Assembly: GCA_029287915.1 (NCBI GenBank)
Contig: JARFQE010000095.1
Location: forward strand, 1-50,095
Source: Arenicellales bacterium
Lineage (GTDB): Bacteria; Pseudomonadota; Gammaproteobacteria; BMS3Bbin11
Length of the DNA stretch: 50,095 nt
Direction: 5' to 3'
Positions 26,095 to 35,800 of this stretch are shown here, one piece after another (position 1 is the stretch's first letter; each line of letters opens with the position of its first letter). The position numbers and the translations under genes were made by a program. Below the pieces are notes generated by a model. That model worked only from the letters and a program-made list of their open reading frames with translations. It was not told the DNA's origin and ran no database searches.

Positions 26095-26853
26095 ATGCAA
26101 ATTATGCTAATACTGAGACAACGCTATTTGCTGCTGACACTGTTCTTTTTAGTTATAGCAACACCGTCAGTAAGCTATGCTATCGATAAACATTTTGTTA
26201 GCGGCGCGACTAAGGTTGTGCTCGTTGAACTCTTTACCTCCGAGGGCTGTAACAGTTGCCCACCCGCTGATAAGTGGATGAATGCGCTGAAGGATGATGC
26301 GCGATTGTGGAAACAGTTTGTGCCCGTTGCCTTCCATGTGGATTACTGGGATTACATCGGATGGAAAGACCGATTTGCAAACAGTGCCAACGGGATCAGG
26401 CAGAGGAAATACAGGCAACAGGGTAATATACGAACCGTTTATACCCCTGGCATTATCATTGACGGAAAAGAATGGCGAAACTGGCACTACAGGCGGCATG
26501 TGCCACTTTCAGATAAAACCGTTGGCAGCCTCGATGTTGTCGTCAGAGGTAATTATATTAGTGCAGAGTTCACTGCTACAGATAAACAGGTAACAGAATG
26601 GGAATTGAATGTTGCCCTACTGGGCTTCAACCTGAGCTCACAAGTAAGTGCCGGAGAAAATACAGGCCGCAAACTTGAACATCAGTTCGTCGTGCTGAGT
26701 CATCAGCGAAAGATTTCTGACGACCGCAGCTGGCAGGTTAAGTTGCCTGCCGTAAATACCGATTCTGTCATGCGCACCGGGCTTGCTGTCTGGGTAAACA
26801 AAAAGGGTCAGCAGGCGCCGGTTCAGGCAACCGGTGGCTGGTTGTCGGAGTAA
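26095..26853 (+). CDS. DUF1223 thioredoxin-like secreted protein
   Basis: About 252 residues from ATG 26095: a signal peptide (LLLTLFFLVIATPSVSYA) and a DUF1223 domain. The family signature VVLVELFTSEGCNSCPPADK has a thioredoxin-like CxxC. It is followed by VAFHVDYWDYIGWKDRFA and TVYTPGIIIDGKEWRNWHYR, all standard for this family. Function is unestablished; members are secreted and may have a redox role. A TTG 66 nt earlier extends the frame but would bury the signal peptide. It begins a likely plus-strand group with the VC0807-like and sugar dehydrogenase genes. Confidence 0.85.
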   Translation: MQIMLILRQRYLLLTLFFLVIATPSVSYAIDKHFVSGATKVVLVELFTSEGCNSCPPADKWMNALKDDARLWKQFVPVAFHVDYWDYIGWKDRFANSANGIRQRKYRQQGNIRTVYTPGIIIDGKEWRNWHYRRHVPLSDKTVGSLDVVVRGNYISAEFTATDKQVTEWELNVALLGFNLSSQVSAGENTGRKLEHQFVVLSHQRKISDDRSWQVKLPAVNTDSVMRTGLAVWVNKKGQQAPVQATGGWLSE

Positions 26854-26973
26854 AGATAAATGACAAAAGACGCAGAGTTATGAGAATGTGTGGTGAGCTG
26901 ACTGAAATGGTATAATTTGCCTGCTGGTCTTAGCCACTCGCAGCAGCCAGACAACGCAAAACTTCAGGATATT

Positions 26974-27738
26974 ATGGAAAACAGCACACCAGACAGACCA
27001 ACACATAAACCCCGCCCACTGATCGACCTGCTGGTCAGCATTGTCATTCCTTCAGTCATTTTGATGAAGTTCAGCGGAGATCAGGATCTTGGCGCTGCAC
27101 GCGGTCTCATCGTCGCACTTGCCTTCCCTGTTTGCTGGGGCTTATTTGAACTAATCAGGTATCGTAAATTTAACTTTATTGCCCTGCTTGGCGTAGTCAG
27201 TGTATTGCTCACTGGTGGCATTGGTTTGCTGGAACTTGAGCTGAAATGGCTGGCAATAAAGGAAGCTGCTGTGCCCGGGGTATTAGGTCTTGCAGTGCTG
27301 ATCTCGACATACACCCGCTACCCACTTATCAGGTCGCTTCTGTATAACCCCAAGATCATGCAGGTAGACAGGATACATAAAGCACTGGAGGAAAAAGGCC
27401 ATGTCGAAACCTTTGAAAAAAGACTGCTTAATGCAACCTACATGTTAGCCTGTACTTTTTTCTTTTCCGCGGTGATGAATTACATCATGGCAAAGTGGAT
27501 AGTCACCAGCCCAACGGGTACGCAGGCTTTTAATGAAGAGCTTGGCAGGCTCACGCTGGTCAGCTATCCGATGATTGCCATTCCCTCCATGCTGATGATG
27601 TTCGGCGTACTTTACTATTTATGGAAAACCATACATGGACTAACCGGGCTTGATCTGGAACAGTTGATGGTATTACCCGAAGATCACAAAAAAAAATCCA
27701 GGGCAAAGCAGAAAGCTGAAGATAATGCAGCCTCCTGA
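26974..27738 (+). CDS. VC0807-like integral membrane protein
   Basis: 254 residues from ATG 26974 (AGGA upstream; a TTG at 26917 would add 19 unrelated residues). It has about six hydrophobic segments: LLVSIVIPSVILMKFSG, LIVALAFPVCWGLFELIRY, FIALLGVVSVLLTGGIGLLE, AAVPGVLGLAVLISTYTRYP, YMLACTFFFSAVMNYIMAKW and MIAIPSMLMMFGVLYYLW. The C-terminus is Lys-rich and cytoplasmic. The pattern and motifs match the uncharacterised VC0807 family. The gene overlaps the sugar dehydrogenase by 14 bases. No function is known to me. Confidence 0.78.
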   Translation: MENSTPDRPTHKPRPLIDLLVSIVIPSVILMKFSGDQDLGAARGLIVALAFPVCWGLFELIRYRKFNFIALLGVVSVLLTGGIGLLELELKWLAIKEAAVPGVLGLAVLISTYTRYPLIRSLLYNPKIMQVDRIHKALEEKGHVETFEKRLLNATYMLACTFFFSAVMNYIMAKWIVTSPTGTQAFNEELGRLTLVSYPMIAIPSMLMMFGVLYYLWKTIHGLTGLDLEQLMVLPEDHKKKSRAKQKAEDNAAS

Positions 27739-28939
27739 TCGTTTACCCACCTGCTCATCTAATCATCATGATTCAGCTATCTGTGGCCGTGTAAAACTGT
27801 TTTTATACTACTTGAAGAAACCGGGTTTACTGCCAGCATTTCTTATTGCAGTTTTTATCTACCCTTATGCAGGTAACTGTTTCGCTGAAACTACCCGGCA
27901 AACTTCTAAAACGGTTTTCAGCATTACCACCATTGCCGATGGCCTGGAACACCCGTGGGGTATGGCCTTTCTTCCAGATGGTCGCATACTGATCACAGAA
28001 CGACCAGGGCGACTCAGGATCATTCGTCAGGGAAAACTGCAGGACGATGCTGTTACCGGTCTGCCCGCTATCGCTGCCAGGGGCCAGGGCGGCTTGCTTG
28101 ATGTAGTTCTACACCCCGATTACGTAAACAATGGCTGGCTCTATTTCTCTTACGTGACAGGCAATGGAAACAGGACGGGTACAGAAGTGGGTAGAGGCCG
28201 CCTGTCTGGCAATCATATAGCAGACTGGCAGACCCTGTTCAGTCTACAGCCCAAAAGCCGTGCTGGCCGGCATTTCGGCTCCAGGCTGATCTTCGACCGG
28301 GACAATTACCTGTATATCACACTGGGTGATAGAGGGGAGCGCTTTCGGGCACAGGACCTCAATGATCACGCAGGTTCTGTTATTCGCCTGCATGATGATG
28401 GTTCAATCCCTGCTGACAATCCATTTGTTAACCAGCCGGGCAAAAAACCTGAAATATACAGCTATGGGCATCGTAACAGCCAGGGTGCCGCCCTGCATCC
28501 ACAGACAGGGAGAATCTGGATTCATGAACACGGCCCGCAGGGCGGAGATGAACTCAATGTTATCGCACCGGGCAACAACTATGGCTGGCCTGTTATTACT
28601 TTTGGCAAGGAATATGGAAGTGGCGAGGATATCGGTGATGGCACACACAAAGCGGGTATGCAACAACCAGTCTACTACTGGGTACCCTCTATCGCTCCTT
28701 CTGGGATGGCCTTTTATAACGGAGACAGGTTCCCTGACTGGCAAGGCAATCTGTTTGTTGGTTCGCTAAAATTCCGGCTCCTGGTAAGGCTTGAACTAGA
28801 AGGAATGAACGTTGTTAAGGAAGAGCGCCTGTTGAAAAACGAAATCGGGCGAATACGCGATGTCCGGGTCGGTCCTGATGGCTTTATCTATCTGCTGACA
28901 GATGAAAAAAATGGGAAGTTGGTTCGCCTCCAATTATGA
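27725..28939 (+). CDS. PQQ-dependent sugar dehydrogenase (aldose dehydrogenase type)
   Basis: 404 residues. A hydrophobic export signal (about 37-55, ending NCFA) precedes a six-bladed propeller of the soluble glucose/aldose dehydrogenase (YliI/Asd, GSDH) family. Landmarks are GLEHPWGMAFLPDGRILITE, GQGGLLDVVLHPDY, YLYITLGDRGERFRAQDL, YSYGHRNSQGAALHPQTGRI, EHGPQGGDELNVIAPGNNYG and WVPSIAPSGMAFY. Such periplasmic enzymes oxidise aldoses with PQQ. PQQ synthesis genes are not in the window. The start ATG 27725 lies inside the end of the VC0807-like gene; the long pre-signal stretch (about 35 residues) means the true start could be later, but no better codon is obvious. Confidence 0.88.
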   Translation: MQPPDRLPTCSSNHHDSAICGRVKLFLYYLKKPGLLPAFLIAVFIYPYAGNCFAETTRQTSKTVFSITTIADGLEHPWGMAFLPDGRILITERPGRLRIIRQGKLQDDAVTGLPAIAARGQGGLLDVVLHPDYVNNGWLYFSYVTGNGNRTGTEVGRGRLSGNHIADWQTLFSLQPKSRAGRHFGSRLIFDRDNYLYITLGDRGERFRAQDLNDHAGSVIRLHDDGSIPADNPFVNQPGKKPEIYSYGHRNSQGAALHPQTGRIWIHEHGPQGGDELNVIAPGNNYGWPVITFGKEYGSGEDIGDGTHKAGMQQPVYYWVPSIAPSGMAFYNGDRFPDWQGNLFVGSLKFRLLVRLELEGMNVVKEERLLKNEIGRIRDVRVGPDGFIYLLTDEKNGKLVRLQL

Positions 28940-29018
28940 TTCGCCGTGAAAGTAGCCAGTTATCTGTAAATAAATTACGATATAATAAATGTAAAGTTAA
29001 TATCTGGATATAAATTCC

Positions 29019-29312
29019 ATGGCACAGATAAACATCAGAAAGAAACACTCTCTTGGTAAAAAAGGAGCACGTAAGACTGCAGAAAAGATTGCTGAATCTC
29101 TGTCCTGTGAGTACAAAGCCAAATGTAAATGGACTGATGATGATCTCTCTTTCACCTCGCACGGCGTCAAAGGAAAACTGCATGTCGGCGATGAAGATGT
29201 CGAGATCAGGGTTGACCTCGGATTGATGATGAGCCCACTCAAATCGAAGATCGAATCAACTATCGTGTCGCAGCTGGATGATATTCTTGACGATGATACA
29301 AACATCGCCTGA
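29019..29312 (+). CDS. Polyhydroxyalkanoic acid system family protein
   Basis: 97 residues matching the PHA_gran_rgn (TIGR02610) family. It begins with AQINIRKKHSLGKKGARKTA (the basic HxLG start), the middle has CKWTDDDLSFTSHGVKGKLH, and then VEIRVDLGLMMSPLKSKIES and a C-terminal acidic tail. The family is named from occurrence in PHA-producing bacteria; the molecular role is not settled. No phaC, phaB or phasin gene is adjacent, although an H1/phasin-like protein is encoded at 38448. It is tail-to-tail with the HMA_2 gene. Confidence 0.85.
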   Translation: MAQINIRKKHSLGKKGARKTAEKIAESLSCEYKAKCKWTDDDLSFTSHGVKGKLHVGDEDVEIRVDLGLMMSPLKSKIESTIVSQLDDILDDDTNIA

Positions 29313-29324
29313 GCTGGTGCTGCT

Positions 29325-29813
29325 TTATTCGCCTTCTACGTTGTGATCAAAGGTGTCAATCTTCTCTGCCAGGCTCCAGGCGTGCATTAGCATCGGCAGA
29401 GCGGGACCAAGAATATGGCCATGTAATACCTGTCGGATAGTCAGAACCATCAGGGCCAGGTAGGCCATTGTGCGGAGGTCCACGCGGCTATTAGTACCCT
29501 GGTAGATTTTCCTGTTAAGGCGGTGGATGTTAGACAGAAATGGTGCCATCGAAGGAGTTGCTTCATGCTGCCCTTCGACGATTTCGAACAACTCGAGTTT
29601 TTCAAGCTCTTCAACCACTTCCGACCACTCCGTGTCGGGATAGTGCATCACGATACAGCCGGAAATCCTGTTGGTATGGAAGTTTGACAGGCTGTCCAGA
29701 GTTGACAATTTGTCTATGGCCCGATCGAAAAAATCATCGTTGTTACGCATTTCATCGAGCCGCAGTCGAACCCGGCTTCTTAACTGGTGAACAATATACG
29801 CTTCTGGCAACAT
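29325..29813 (-). CDS. HMA_2 domain-containing protein
   Basis: 162 residues. The first 90 residues have an HMA_2-type fold (EAYIVHQLRSRVRLRLDEM, NFHTNRISGCIVMHYPDTEW, EVVEELEKLELFEIVEG) without any CxxC metal site. A hydrophobic segment near the C-terminus (MAYLALMVLTIRQVLHGHI plus LGPALPMLM) suggests a membrane anchor. The same kind of domain begins the P-type ATPase at 35985, so both may belong to one system. It starts 9 bp after the DUF5132 gene, forming a two-gene minus-strand unit. No clear ribosome binding site; coupling to DUF5132 is likely. Confidence 0.8.
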   Translation of the reverse strand: MLPEAYIVHQLRSRVRLRLDEMRNNDDFFDRAIDKLSTLDSLSNFHTNRISGCIVMHYPDTEWSEVVEELEKLELFEIVEGQHEATPSMAPFLSNIHRLNRKIYQGTNSRVDLRTMAYLALMVLTIRQVLHGHILGPALPMLMHAWSLAEKIDTFDHNVEGE

Positions 29814-29822
29814 TACTGATGC

Positions 29823-30107
29823 TTATTTATCGGAAGCTGCTTTGACGGTTTCATCGACAGCTTCAGCAACGGCTTCACCAGTTCGTTCTTCGGTTAATTC
29901 TTCTTCTACCTCGGCCCTGACGTCATCAAAAGTCTCACCCAGTTCCTCGAGTGTTTCACGACCTTTCTCATAAACCATCAGACCTGACTTGAGGGCAGTT
30001 CTGGCCAGCGGGCGAATCACTGGAGCAAGGGCAATCATTGCCACCGGGACGAGAAGTGCCACACCCACACCGAGGGCGGCGCCCTTGAGTAAATCTTCGT
30101 TACGCAT
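29823..30107 (-). CDS. DUF5132 domain-containing small membrane protein
   Basis: 94 residues. It begins MRNEDLLKGAALGVGVALLV and runs into PVAMIALAPVIRPLARTALK, a Gly/Ala-rich transmembrane segment that is the DUF5132 signature. It ends in a highly acidic helical tail (FDDVRAEVEEELTEERTGEA). GGAGATTTAACC precedes the ATG. DUF5132 genes are commonly found beside HMA_2 proteins and P-type ATPases; the function is unknown. Here it leads the HMA_2 gene. Confidence 0.82.
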   Translation of the reverse strand: MRNEDLLKGAALGVGVALLVPVAMIALAPVIRPLARTALKSGLMVYEKGRETLEELGETFDDVRAEVEEELTEERTGEAVAEAVDETVKAASDK

Positions 30108-30240
30108 GGTTAAATCTCCAACCGTAGCAAATCCTGCAGCTGTATATTATCGCTGGCGGACAGATAATAAATATTATACGAGGAAAGTTTAGCCCAAATG
30201 TCGTATACAAGTCGAATCCGACTTTCAAAAAAATAAAATA

Positions 30241-30254
30241 TTGATCAGGATGAA
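30241..30254 (+). promoter_or_regulatory. Imperfect FNR/Anr box upstream of the EcsC operon
   Basis: TTGAT-CAGG-ATGAA matches TTGATN4ATCAA with one mismatch. An AATTAT -10-like hexamer at 30276-30281 would place transcription start about 41 bp from the box centre, the spacing of class II FNR-type promoters. The gene starts at 30327. Weaker than the site at 36053, so confidence is modest. Confidence 0.4.
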
Positions 30255-30326
30255 TTTTAATCAAGTAAAGCTTTCAATTATTTTGAGGCAGTGTGGCATA
30301 ATGAAACCACTAAAAGGAGTGTTGTT

Positions 30327-30536
30327 ATGATCTTTCGTTTACTTCTTGGTGCTGGTTTAATTGCCGTCGGTTATTATGTTGGCCGCACAGTTGGGCGTAG
30401 TGAATTGCTTGACCGTAAACTGCATGGGAAAGGCCGTAAAAGGCGGGTCGAAGGCAAGGTTGTCGATGCCACGGAATACAAAGTCACAAGTGGCGATGAC
30501 AGTAGTCAGTCTAAAAGTGGTCAGGGTGGCACATGA
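30327..30536 (+). CDS. Small single-pass membrane protein
   Basis: 69 residues from ATG 30327, which has AAGGAG at good spacing; an upstream in-frame start lacks this. It has one transmembrane helix (IFRLLLGAGLIAVGYYVGRT) followed by a basic patch (KLHGKGRKRRVEGKV) and a Ser/Gly-rich tail. No family recognised. Its stop overlaps the EcsC start by ATGA (30533-30536), so the two proteins are made together. Confidence 0.75.
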   Translation: MIFRLLLGAGLIAVGYYVGRTVGRSELLDRKLHGKGRKRRVEGKVVDATEYKVTSGDDSSQSKSGQGGT

Positions 30537-31333
30537 GCGATCTCCCTGTTGCTATGGAAGAGGATGACCTCGAAGCGCTGAGGGATGCTACCCGCCATCT
30601 TGAACATCCCAGTCTTGCCATGCGGCTATCCGGTATTATCGGCACCCAGATAGATATTGCTATCAAGCTGTTGCCACGTTCCATGTACAAGCGTGCACAA
30701 TCGATTGCGGAAACTGCCATGACAAAAGCACTAAAGACCGCTGTATCTTCACTGCGTCATCAAGAGTATAGTGATACCAATGATCATATGTACCGTATAC
30801 TTGCAGCGGGCTCGGGAGCTGTAGGCGGCGTGTTCGGTTTATACAGCATTCCGATCGAACTTGGAGTCAGCACCACCATCATGTTACGTTCAATTGCTGA
30901 AATAGCCCGTGCGGAAGGCGAAGATATTCGTGAGCCGGAGACACAACTGGCCTGCCTGGAAGTCTTCGCGCTCGGCGGTGAATCTGAGGTCGATGATGCT
31001 GCCGAATCCGGCTATTACGGGATACGCCTTGCTCTGGCATGGCCGGTTTCACATGCGGCACATCATCTTGCTCGCCATGGTCTGGCTGCCGATGGGCCTG
31101 TACTGACTAGACTGGTTTCAGCAATCGGTTCTCGATTCGGCATTGCCGTGTCACAAAAGACGGCTGCCTTGATGATTCCACTGATTGGCGCTGCCAGCGC
31201 TGCTACCATTAATGTTGTTTTTATTAATCACTTTCAGGAAATGGCACGTGGCCATTTTGTTGTCCGCCGACTTGAACGCAAGTACGGTAAAGAGCTGGTA
31301 CAGGCAAACTATGAAAATTTTGTCAACGCTTAG
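30533..31333 (+). CDS. EcsC-family protein
   Basis: 266 residues of the EcsC (PF12787) family: IIGTQIDIAIKLLPRSMYKR near the N-terminus, AAGSGAVGGVFGLYSIPIEL, VSTTIMLRSIAEIARAEGED, CLEVFALGGESEVDDAAESG and MIPLIGAASAATINVVFINH. The last two are the characteristic blocks. The name comes from Bacillus EcsC, a protein of unknown function beside the Ecs ABC transporter; proteobacterial members occur in stress-related islands. Hydrophobic segments suggest membrane association. Translationally coupled to the small membrane protein upstream. Confidence 0.88.
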   Translation: MSDLPVAMEEDDLEALRDATRHLEHPSLAMRLSGIIGTQIDIAIKLLPRSMYKRAQSIAETAMTKALKTAVSSLRHQEYSDTNDHMYRILAAGSGAVGGVFGLYSIPIELGVSTTIMLRSIAEIARAEGEDIREPETQLACLEVFALGGESEVDDAAESGYYGIRLALAWPVSHAAHHLARHGLAADGPVLTRLVSAIGSRFGIAVSQKTAALMIPLIGAASAATINVVFINHFQEMARGHFVVRRLERKYGKELVQANYENFVNA

Positions 31334-31391
31334 ACTGGCTATTTCTAGTTGTGTATACTTGATTTTACATTAAAGAAAAGAGAATTTTTTT

Positions 31392-31622
31392 ATGGGACGC
31401 TTACTGGTATCTGGAATTACATTCGGTGTCTTCATGGCTGAGGCCCTGATCCATTACAATATGGGGCGTGCAAGAGAAGACAAAATAAAAGGTGAGCGAA
31501 CTCACTTCGAATTGCCACCAGCAAAAGAACTGGCAAAGATTGCAGCAGTCACCGGTACGTTTTCCCTGGTTAGTGGCGTGATAATAGGTTCCCTGCACAA
31601 AAACCTGCCACCAAAATCCTGA
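31392..31622 (+). CDS. Small hypothetical membrane protein
   Basis: 76 residues with hydrophobic segments at both ends (LLVSGITFGVFMAEALIHYN; IAAVTGTFSLVSGVIIGSLH) separated by a charged stretch. No family recognised. A purine-rich GAAAAGAGA precedes the ATG. It lies 58 bp after the EcsC gene on the same strand and ends 14 bp before the converging metK-like gene, so it is probably the last gene of the EcsC operon. Confidence 0.68.
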   Translation: MGRLLVSGITFGVFMAEALIHYNMGRAREDKIKGERTHFELPPAKELAKIAAVTGTFSLVSGVIIGSLHKNLPPKS

Positions 31623-31636
31623 CAGGATCGCGCGGA

Positions 31637-32821
31637 CTATTTCAGCTTTTGGGCCATGTCCGTACTCTCCCATGGTACATCAAGCTTAGCACGGCCCATG
31701 TGCCCATAGACTGCAAGCTTGCGATAAAAACCTTCCGGCCGAGCGCTTAGTTTTTTCAGGCCCAGGTCACGCACGATTCCGCCGGGGCGAAAATCTATTA
31801 CCTCATGTAAACGATCAGCAATTGCACCATCATCGAGTTCACTGCTGCCGAAGGTACGTACCCGAAGGCTAACCGGACGTGCACTACCAATCGAATAACT
31901 CAACTGCACTTCACACTCCCGGGCCAGCCCTGCAGCAACAACATTTTTTGCCGCATAGCGGGCAATATAGGCACCAGCGCGATCTATCCGCATTGGATCC
32001 TTGCCACTGAGTGCGGCACCACTGGTACGCGCATAGCCGCCATAGGTGTCTATGCCGGTCTTACGGCCGGTCAGCCCGGAATGGATCGCTGGGCCGCCAC
32101 TTCTTCGTAGTACGCCAGGATTGATGTGAATAATTGTGTCAGCATCTGACAGAATCTTTTCTTTCTTCAATACTGGCTCAATTACTTTAGCAATCAGGTC
32201 TTCACGCAAGTCCTTTCTGTCAATATCGACGTTGTCATTCTGAGAGGCTACAAGTGTGATGCTGTGAATACGGGCAGGCTGGCTATCCTGAAATTCGAAA
32301 GCGACCTGAATCTCGGCATCGGGCAGCAGATAAGGCAGCTTTTTAATCACTTTTTTCTCGTCCATGCGATAGGCAAGACGATGTGCAAGCCAAATTGGTA
32401 ACGGCATCAAATCCTCAGTATGGTCACAGGCATAACCGAAGACACTGGTCTGCTGGCGAGCGATGATCGAGTCGATTTCCTTATCTGACATTCCATCCAG
32501 GTCTATCGGCATGTAATCCGTGGTGCTGTGGTCCATTAAGCTGGTCAGGATAGTACAGTCCTCTGCATCAAAGACATCCTTAGGATAACCGATTTCTCGT
32601 ATTGTTCGACGTGCTATATCCGAAATATCCAGCGTAGCCGCTGATGCATAATGACTGGAGATGAACATGACGCCGCTGGATACAGCGCACTCTGCTTTGA
32701 TCATGGCATCTGGGTCCTGCATCAGGAAGTGATCGACGATAGCATCACTGACCTGGTCACAGATTTTATCCGGATGCCCGCAGGTTACGGACTCCGAGGT
32801 GAATACAAAGCCATTAGTCAT
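31637..32821 (-). CDS. metK: Divergent methionine adenosyltransferase (MetK paralogue)
   Basis: 394 residues, full length for S-adenosylmethionine synthetase. Conserved parts are FTSESVTCGHPDKICDQVSD (H16, D18, K19), AECAV, SVFGYACDHTEDLMPLPI, SGLTGRKTGIDTYGGYA, ALSGKDPMRIDRAGAYIARY and AKNVVAAGLA. Compared by eye with E. coli MetK, several active-site positions differ: the Asp of GDQG is Gln (ARQQTS), the Lys of DAKSQV is Glu (DAEIQV), the Asp of GDxGLTGRK is His (AIHSGLTGRK), and HGGGAFSGKD reads TSGAALSGKD. It may have lower, altered or regulated activity, so the symbol denotes family only. It overlaps the Ca2+-ATPase stop by ATGA, so it is cotranslated with an ion pump, an unusual context; a housekeeping metK is presumably elsewhere. 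Confidence 0.87.
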   Translation of the reverse strand: MTNGFVFTSESVTCGHPDKICDQVSDAIVDHFLMQDPDAMIKAECAVSSGVMFISSHYASAATLDISDIARRTIREIGYPKDVFDAEDCTILTSLMDHSTTDYMPIDLDGMSDKEIDSIIARQQTSVFGYACDHTEDLMPLPIWLAHRLAYRMDEKKVIKKLPYLLPDAEIQVAFEFQDSQPARIHSITLVASQNDNVDIDRKDLREDLIAKVIEPVLKKEKILSDADTIIHINPGVLRRSGGPAIHSGLTGRKTGIDTYGGYARTSGAALSGKDPMRIDRAGAYIARYAAKNVVAAGLARECEVQLSYSIGSARPVSLRVRTFGSSELDDGAIADRLHEVIDFRPGGIVRDLGLKKLSARPEGFYRKLAVYGHMGRAKLDVPWESTDMAQKLK

Positions 32822-35800
32822 GATAAATCCTCCGCATCGTTTTCTTTTTCACTTGCTGTTAAAGGCTCGGTGATTACTCCGTCATCCAGTGATTCAATTT
32901 CAGGCATTGTCGGCTTACGTGCCTCATTGATTGCCAGTGGAATGATGACACTGCCTGCAAGCACCATTAGGTCAGAAATTCCCATTGGAGCTGTACCCAG
33001 CAGCCGCCTGAATGACGGCACCACACTGACTATCGCCTGCAATCCGGCCATCCCCAGAATGGCCTTGTTGAGGTGTGGATTCGGCGGTAGATCACTACTG
33101 ACATTAAACACATGCCGATGTTTAGATCGAGAGCTGTAAGCATGCGCAAGTTCATTCAGAGTCAGGGCATTGAAGGCAAGCGTGCTCGCTGCAGCTCCGG
33201 GTCCATAGCGCTTCAGACCATAGGCATAGGCTGCCATAGTGCCGACACCAATGATGCCTGATTCGATGGTCATTTGTTTCAGATCCTGACCGCCTATAAT
33301 CGCATCTTCACTTCCTCGTGGCGGATTTGCCATGATGTCTTTTTCCGCTGGTTCCATCGATAGTGCAAGGCCGGGAAAGATATCTGTTACCAGGTTGATC
33401 CACAATAGCTGCATCGAGTTCATCGGCTGACCCATGCCGCTGGCAATGCCAGCAAGCATTACTTCAATCTCTGTCAGGTTGGTCGAGACCATGAAATGGA
33501 TCATTTTGCGAATGTTATTATAGATGGTACGTCCCTGACGGACAGCAATAGCCATCGTATGCAGGTTGTCATCTTCAAGTACAACATCCGATACATCTCG
33601 TGCCACATTTGTACCGCTTTCGCCCATTGCTACGCCGATATCGGCTGCTTTCAACGCAGGCCCATCATTGATGCCGTCGCCCGTCATTGCGACGACACGA
33701 CCGGCATCCTGGAACGCCTGAACTATGCGCAATTTATGAGCTGGACTGACACGGGCAAAGACGTGTACATTTTTGACCAGTCCGGCAAGAAGTTCAGCTT
33801 CGACATCCTCCAGTTTGCTGGATTCGAGGACCTGCAGAGGCTTGTCACCACTTAACCCCAGTTGCTTGCCAATAGCCTGTGCTGTTGCGGCCTGGTCACC
33901 GGTAATCATTACAGTTTCTATACCGGCACGATGGAATTGAGATATCAGTATATCCATGCCTTCGCGCATAGGATCAGCCATGCCAGCAAGTCCAAGCCAG
34001 ACCAGCTTGCCTGTTTTACGTGGCATTCTGTCTTCATCAAGTTCGCGATAAGCAACAGCTAGAACACGCAGTGCATCGCCGGCCATGCGATCATTTTCTG
34101 TTATAATTGCATGACGTGCTGCGTCGGTCAGTGGGATGCGTCGACCGTTGCGAATCTGCTCTTCACACATCGCCAGGACTTGCTCCGGGCTGCCCTTGAC
34201 GGCGAGCAGATGCTTACCGCCTTTCCATGAGTGCAGAGTAGTCATGTAAGGACGTCCCTCTGCCCGATCACGGCTACGCAATCGAGGATGGCTTCCACGC
34301 AAGGCCTCGACATCCAATCCGGCTTCTAGTGCAAGATCAACCAGTGCCATTTCAGTGGGGGAGCCGTTCTGTCGTCTTTCACCATCAATCTCAGTGAACT
34401 CGGTATCACTGCACAGCGCAACGATGTTCATTAATTCTCTTGTTTCACGTAGATTGACAGCATCTATAGCTCCACCATCATCGATGAATTGCTGACCAGC
34501 GATAACATAGGCCTTATCACCGCAATACACTGATACCACTGCCATACGGTTCATCGTCAGCGTGCCTGTCTTGTCCATGCAGAAGACCTGTACCGAGCCG
34601 AGAGTTTCAACAGCATCCAGGTGGCGCACGGCGACCTTGTGTTTTCGCATGTCGGCGATACCCATTGCCAGGGTCGTCGTGGCCACAGCAGGCAGGCCTT
34701 CGGGTACTGCAGCGACAGCAAGAGAAACAGATGCCTTCAGCATTTCCAGTACTGCATAACCGCGCATGACACCGACACCGAATACACCGGCACAGACGCC
34801 GCCGCTGAGTAGCGCCAGGGTCGTGCCCATTTTATCGAGTTGCTTCTGCATCGGCGTTTCCGGTGCTTCAGCTTCACCAACCATGGTCTGGATCTGTCCC
34901 AGTTCCGTAGCAGCAGCAGTTGCCACAACGACAGCTCGACCGTTTCCACCACTTATATGTGTGCCCATGTAGGCCATGTTGCTGCGGTCACCCAGAGAGG
35001 TCTTCTTCGGTGCGACAAAGTTATGGTCCTTGTTGACCGGCAGGCTTTCGCCAGTCAGGGCAGACTCATCAACTGTGAGACGGTGTGAACTAAGCAGGCG
35101 CGCATCTGCTGCAACATAGGTGCCGGGTGTAAAGATTAGGATATCGCCGGGAACAATCGCTTCAATATTGATCTCTGATTGCTGTCCATTGCGCACGACG
35201 CCAACTGTTCGCACACCGGTGTCAGACAGTGAACTGATGGTCTTTTCAGCCTGGCGTTCGGTAACAAAGCCTATGGCTGAGTTGATGATGACAACCCCTA
35301 GTATCACCGCTGCATCGATCAGACCTCCTGTCATAATAGCGATTACAGCGGAACCACACAGCATGAAGACCGGCGGGCTGTTGAACTGGCTCAACAGGAT
35401 TGACAGATCGGAACGGGCCGCACTGGCAGAGAGACTGTTTTCTCCAAAACGCTGCAGCCGCTGTAAAGCTTCCTCATCATCAAGCCCGCTGCGCTTTGAG
35501 GTATCTAATATTTTCAGCAGATCATCAAGTTCCTGCACATGCCATGCCTGTTGCTTCTGGGCTTCTGCATTCGTTGTACTGGCTGATTGAGCAGGTGAAC
35601 GACTAAAAATCGGAATTGACCTGATTATGGCAGGGATGCTGTCAAATAGCCCTGCAGCTGAATCGATGGCCTGTTTAATCTTCAGCGTGTCAAACGTCGT
35701 GGACTGTCGTGGTTTACTACGTATTTTGCCAACATCGACCAGGTGCTCCTCGATTGCTACGATGATGTCTTCCATCATCATATCGGGCTGATATACAACA

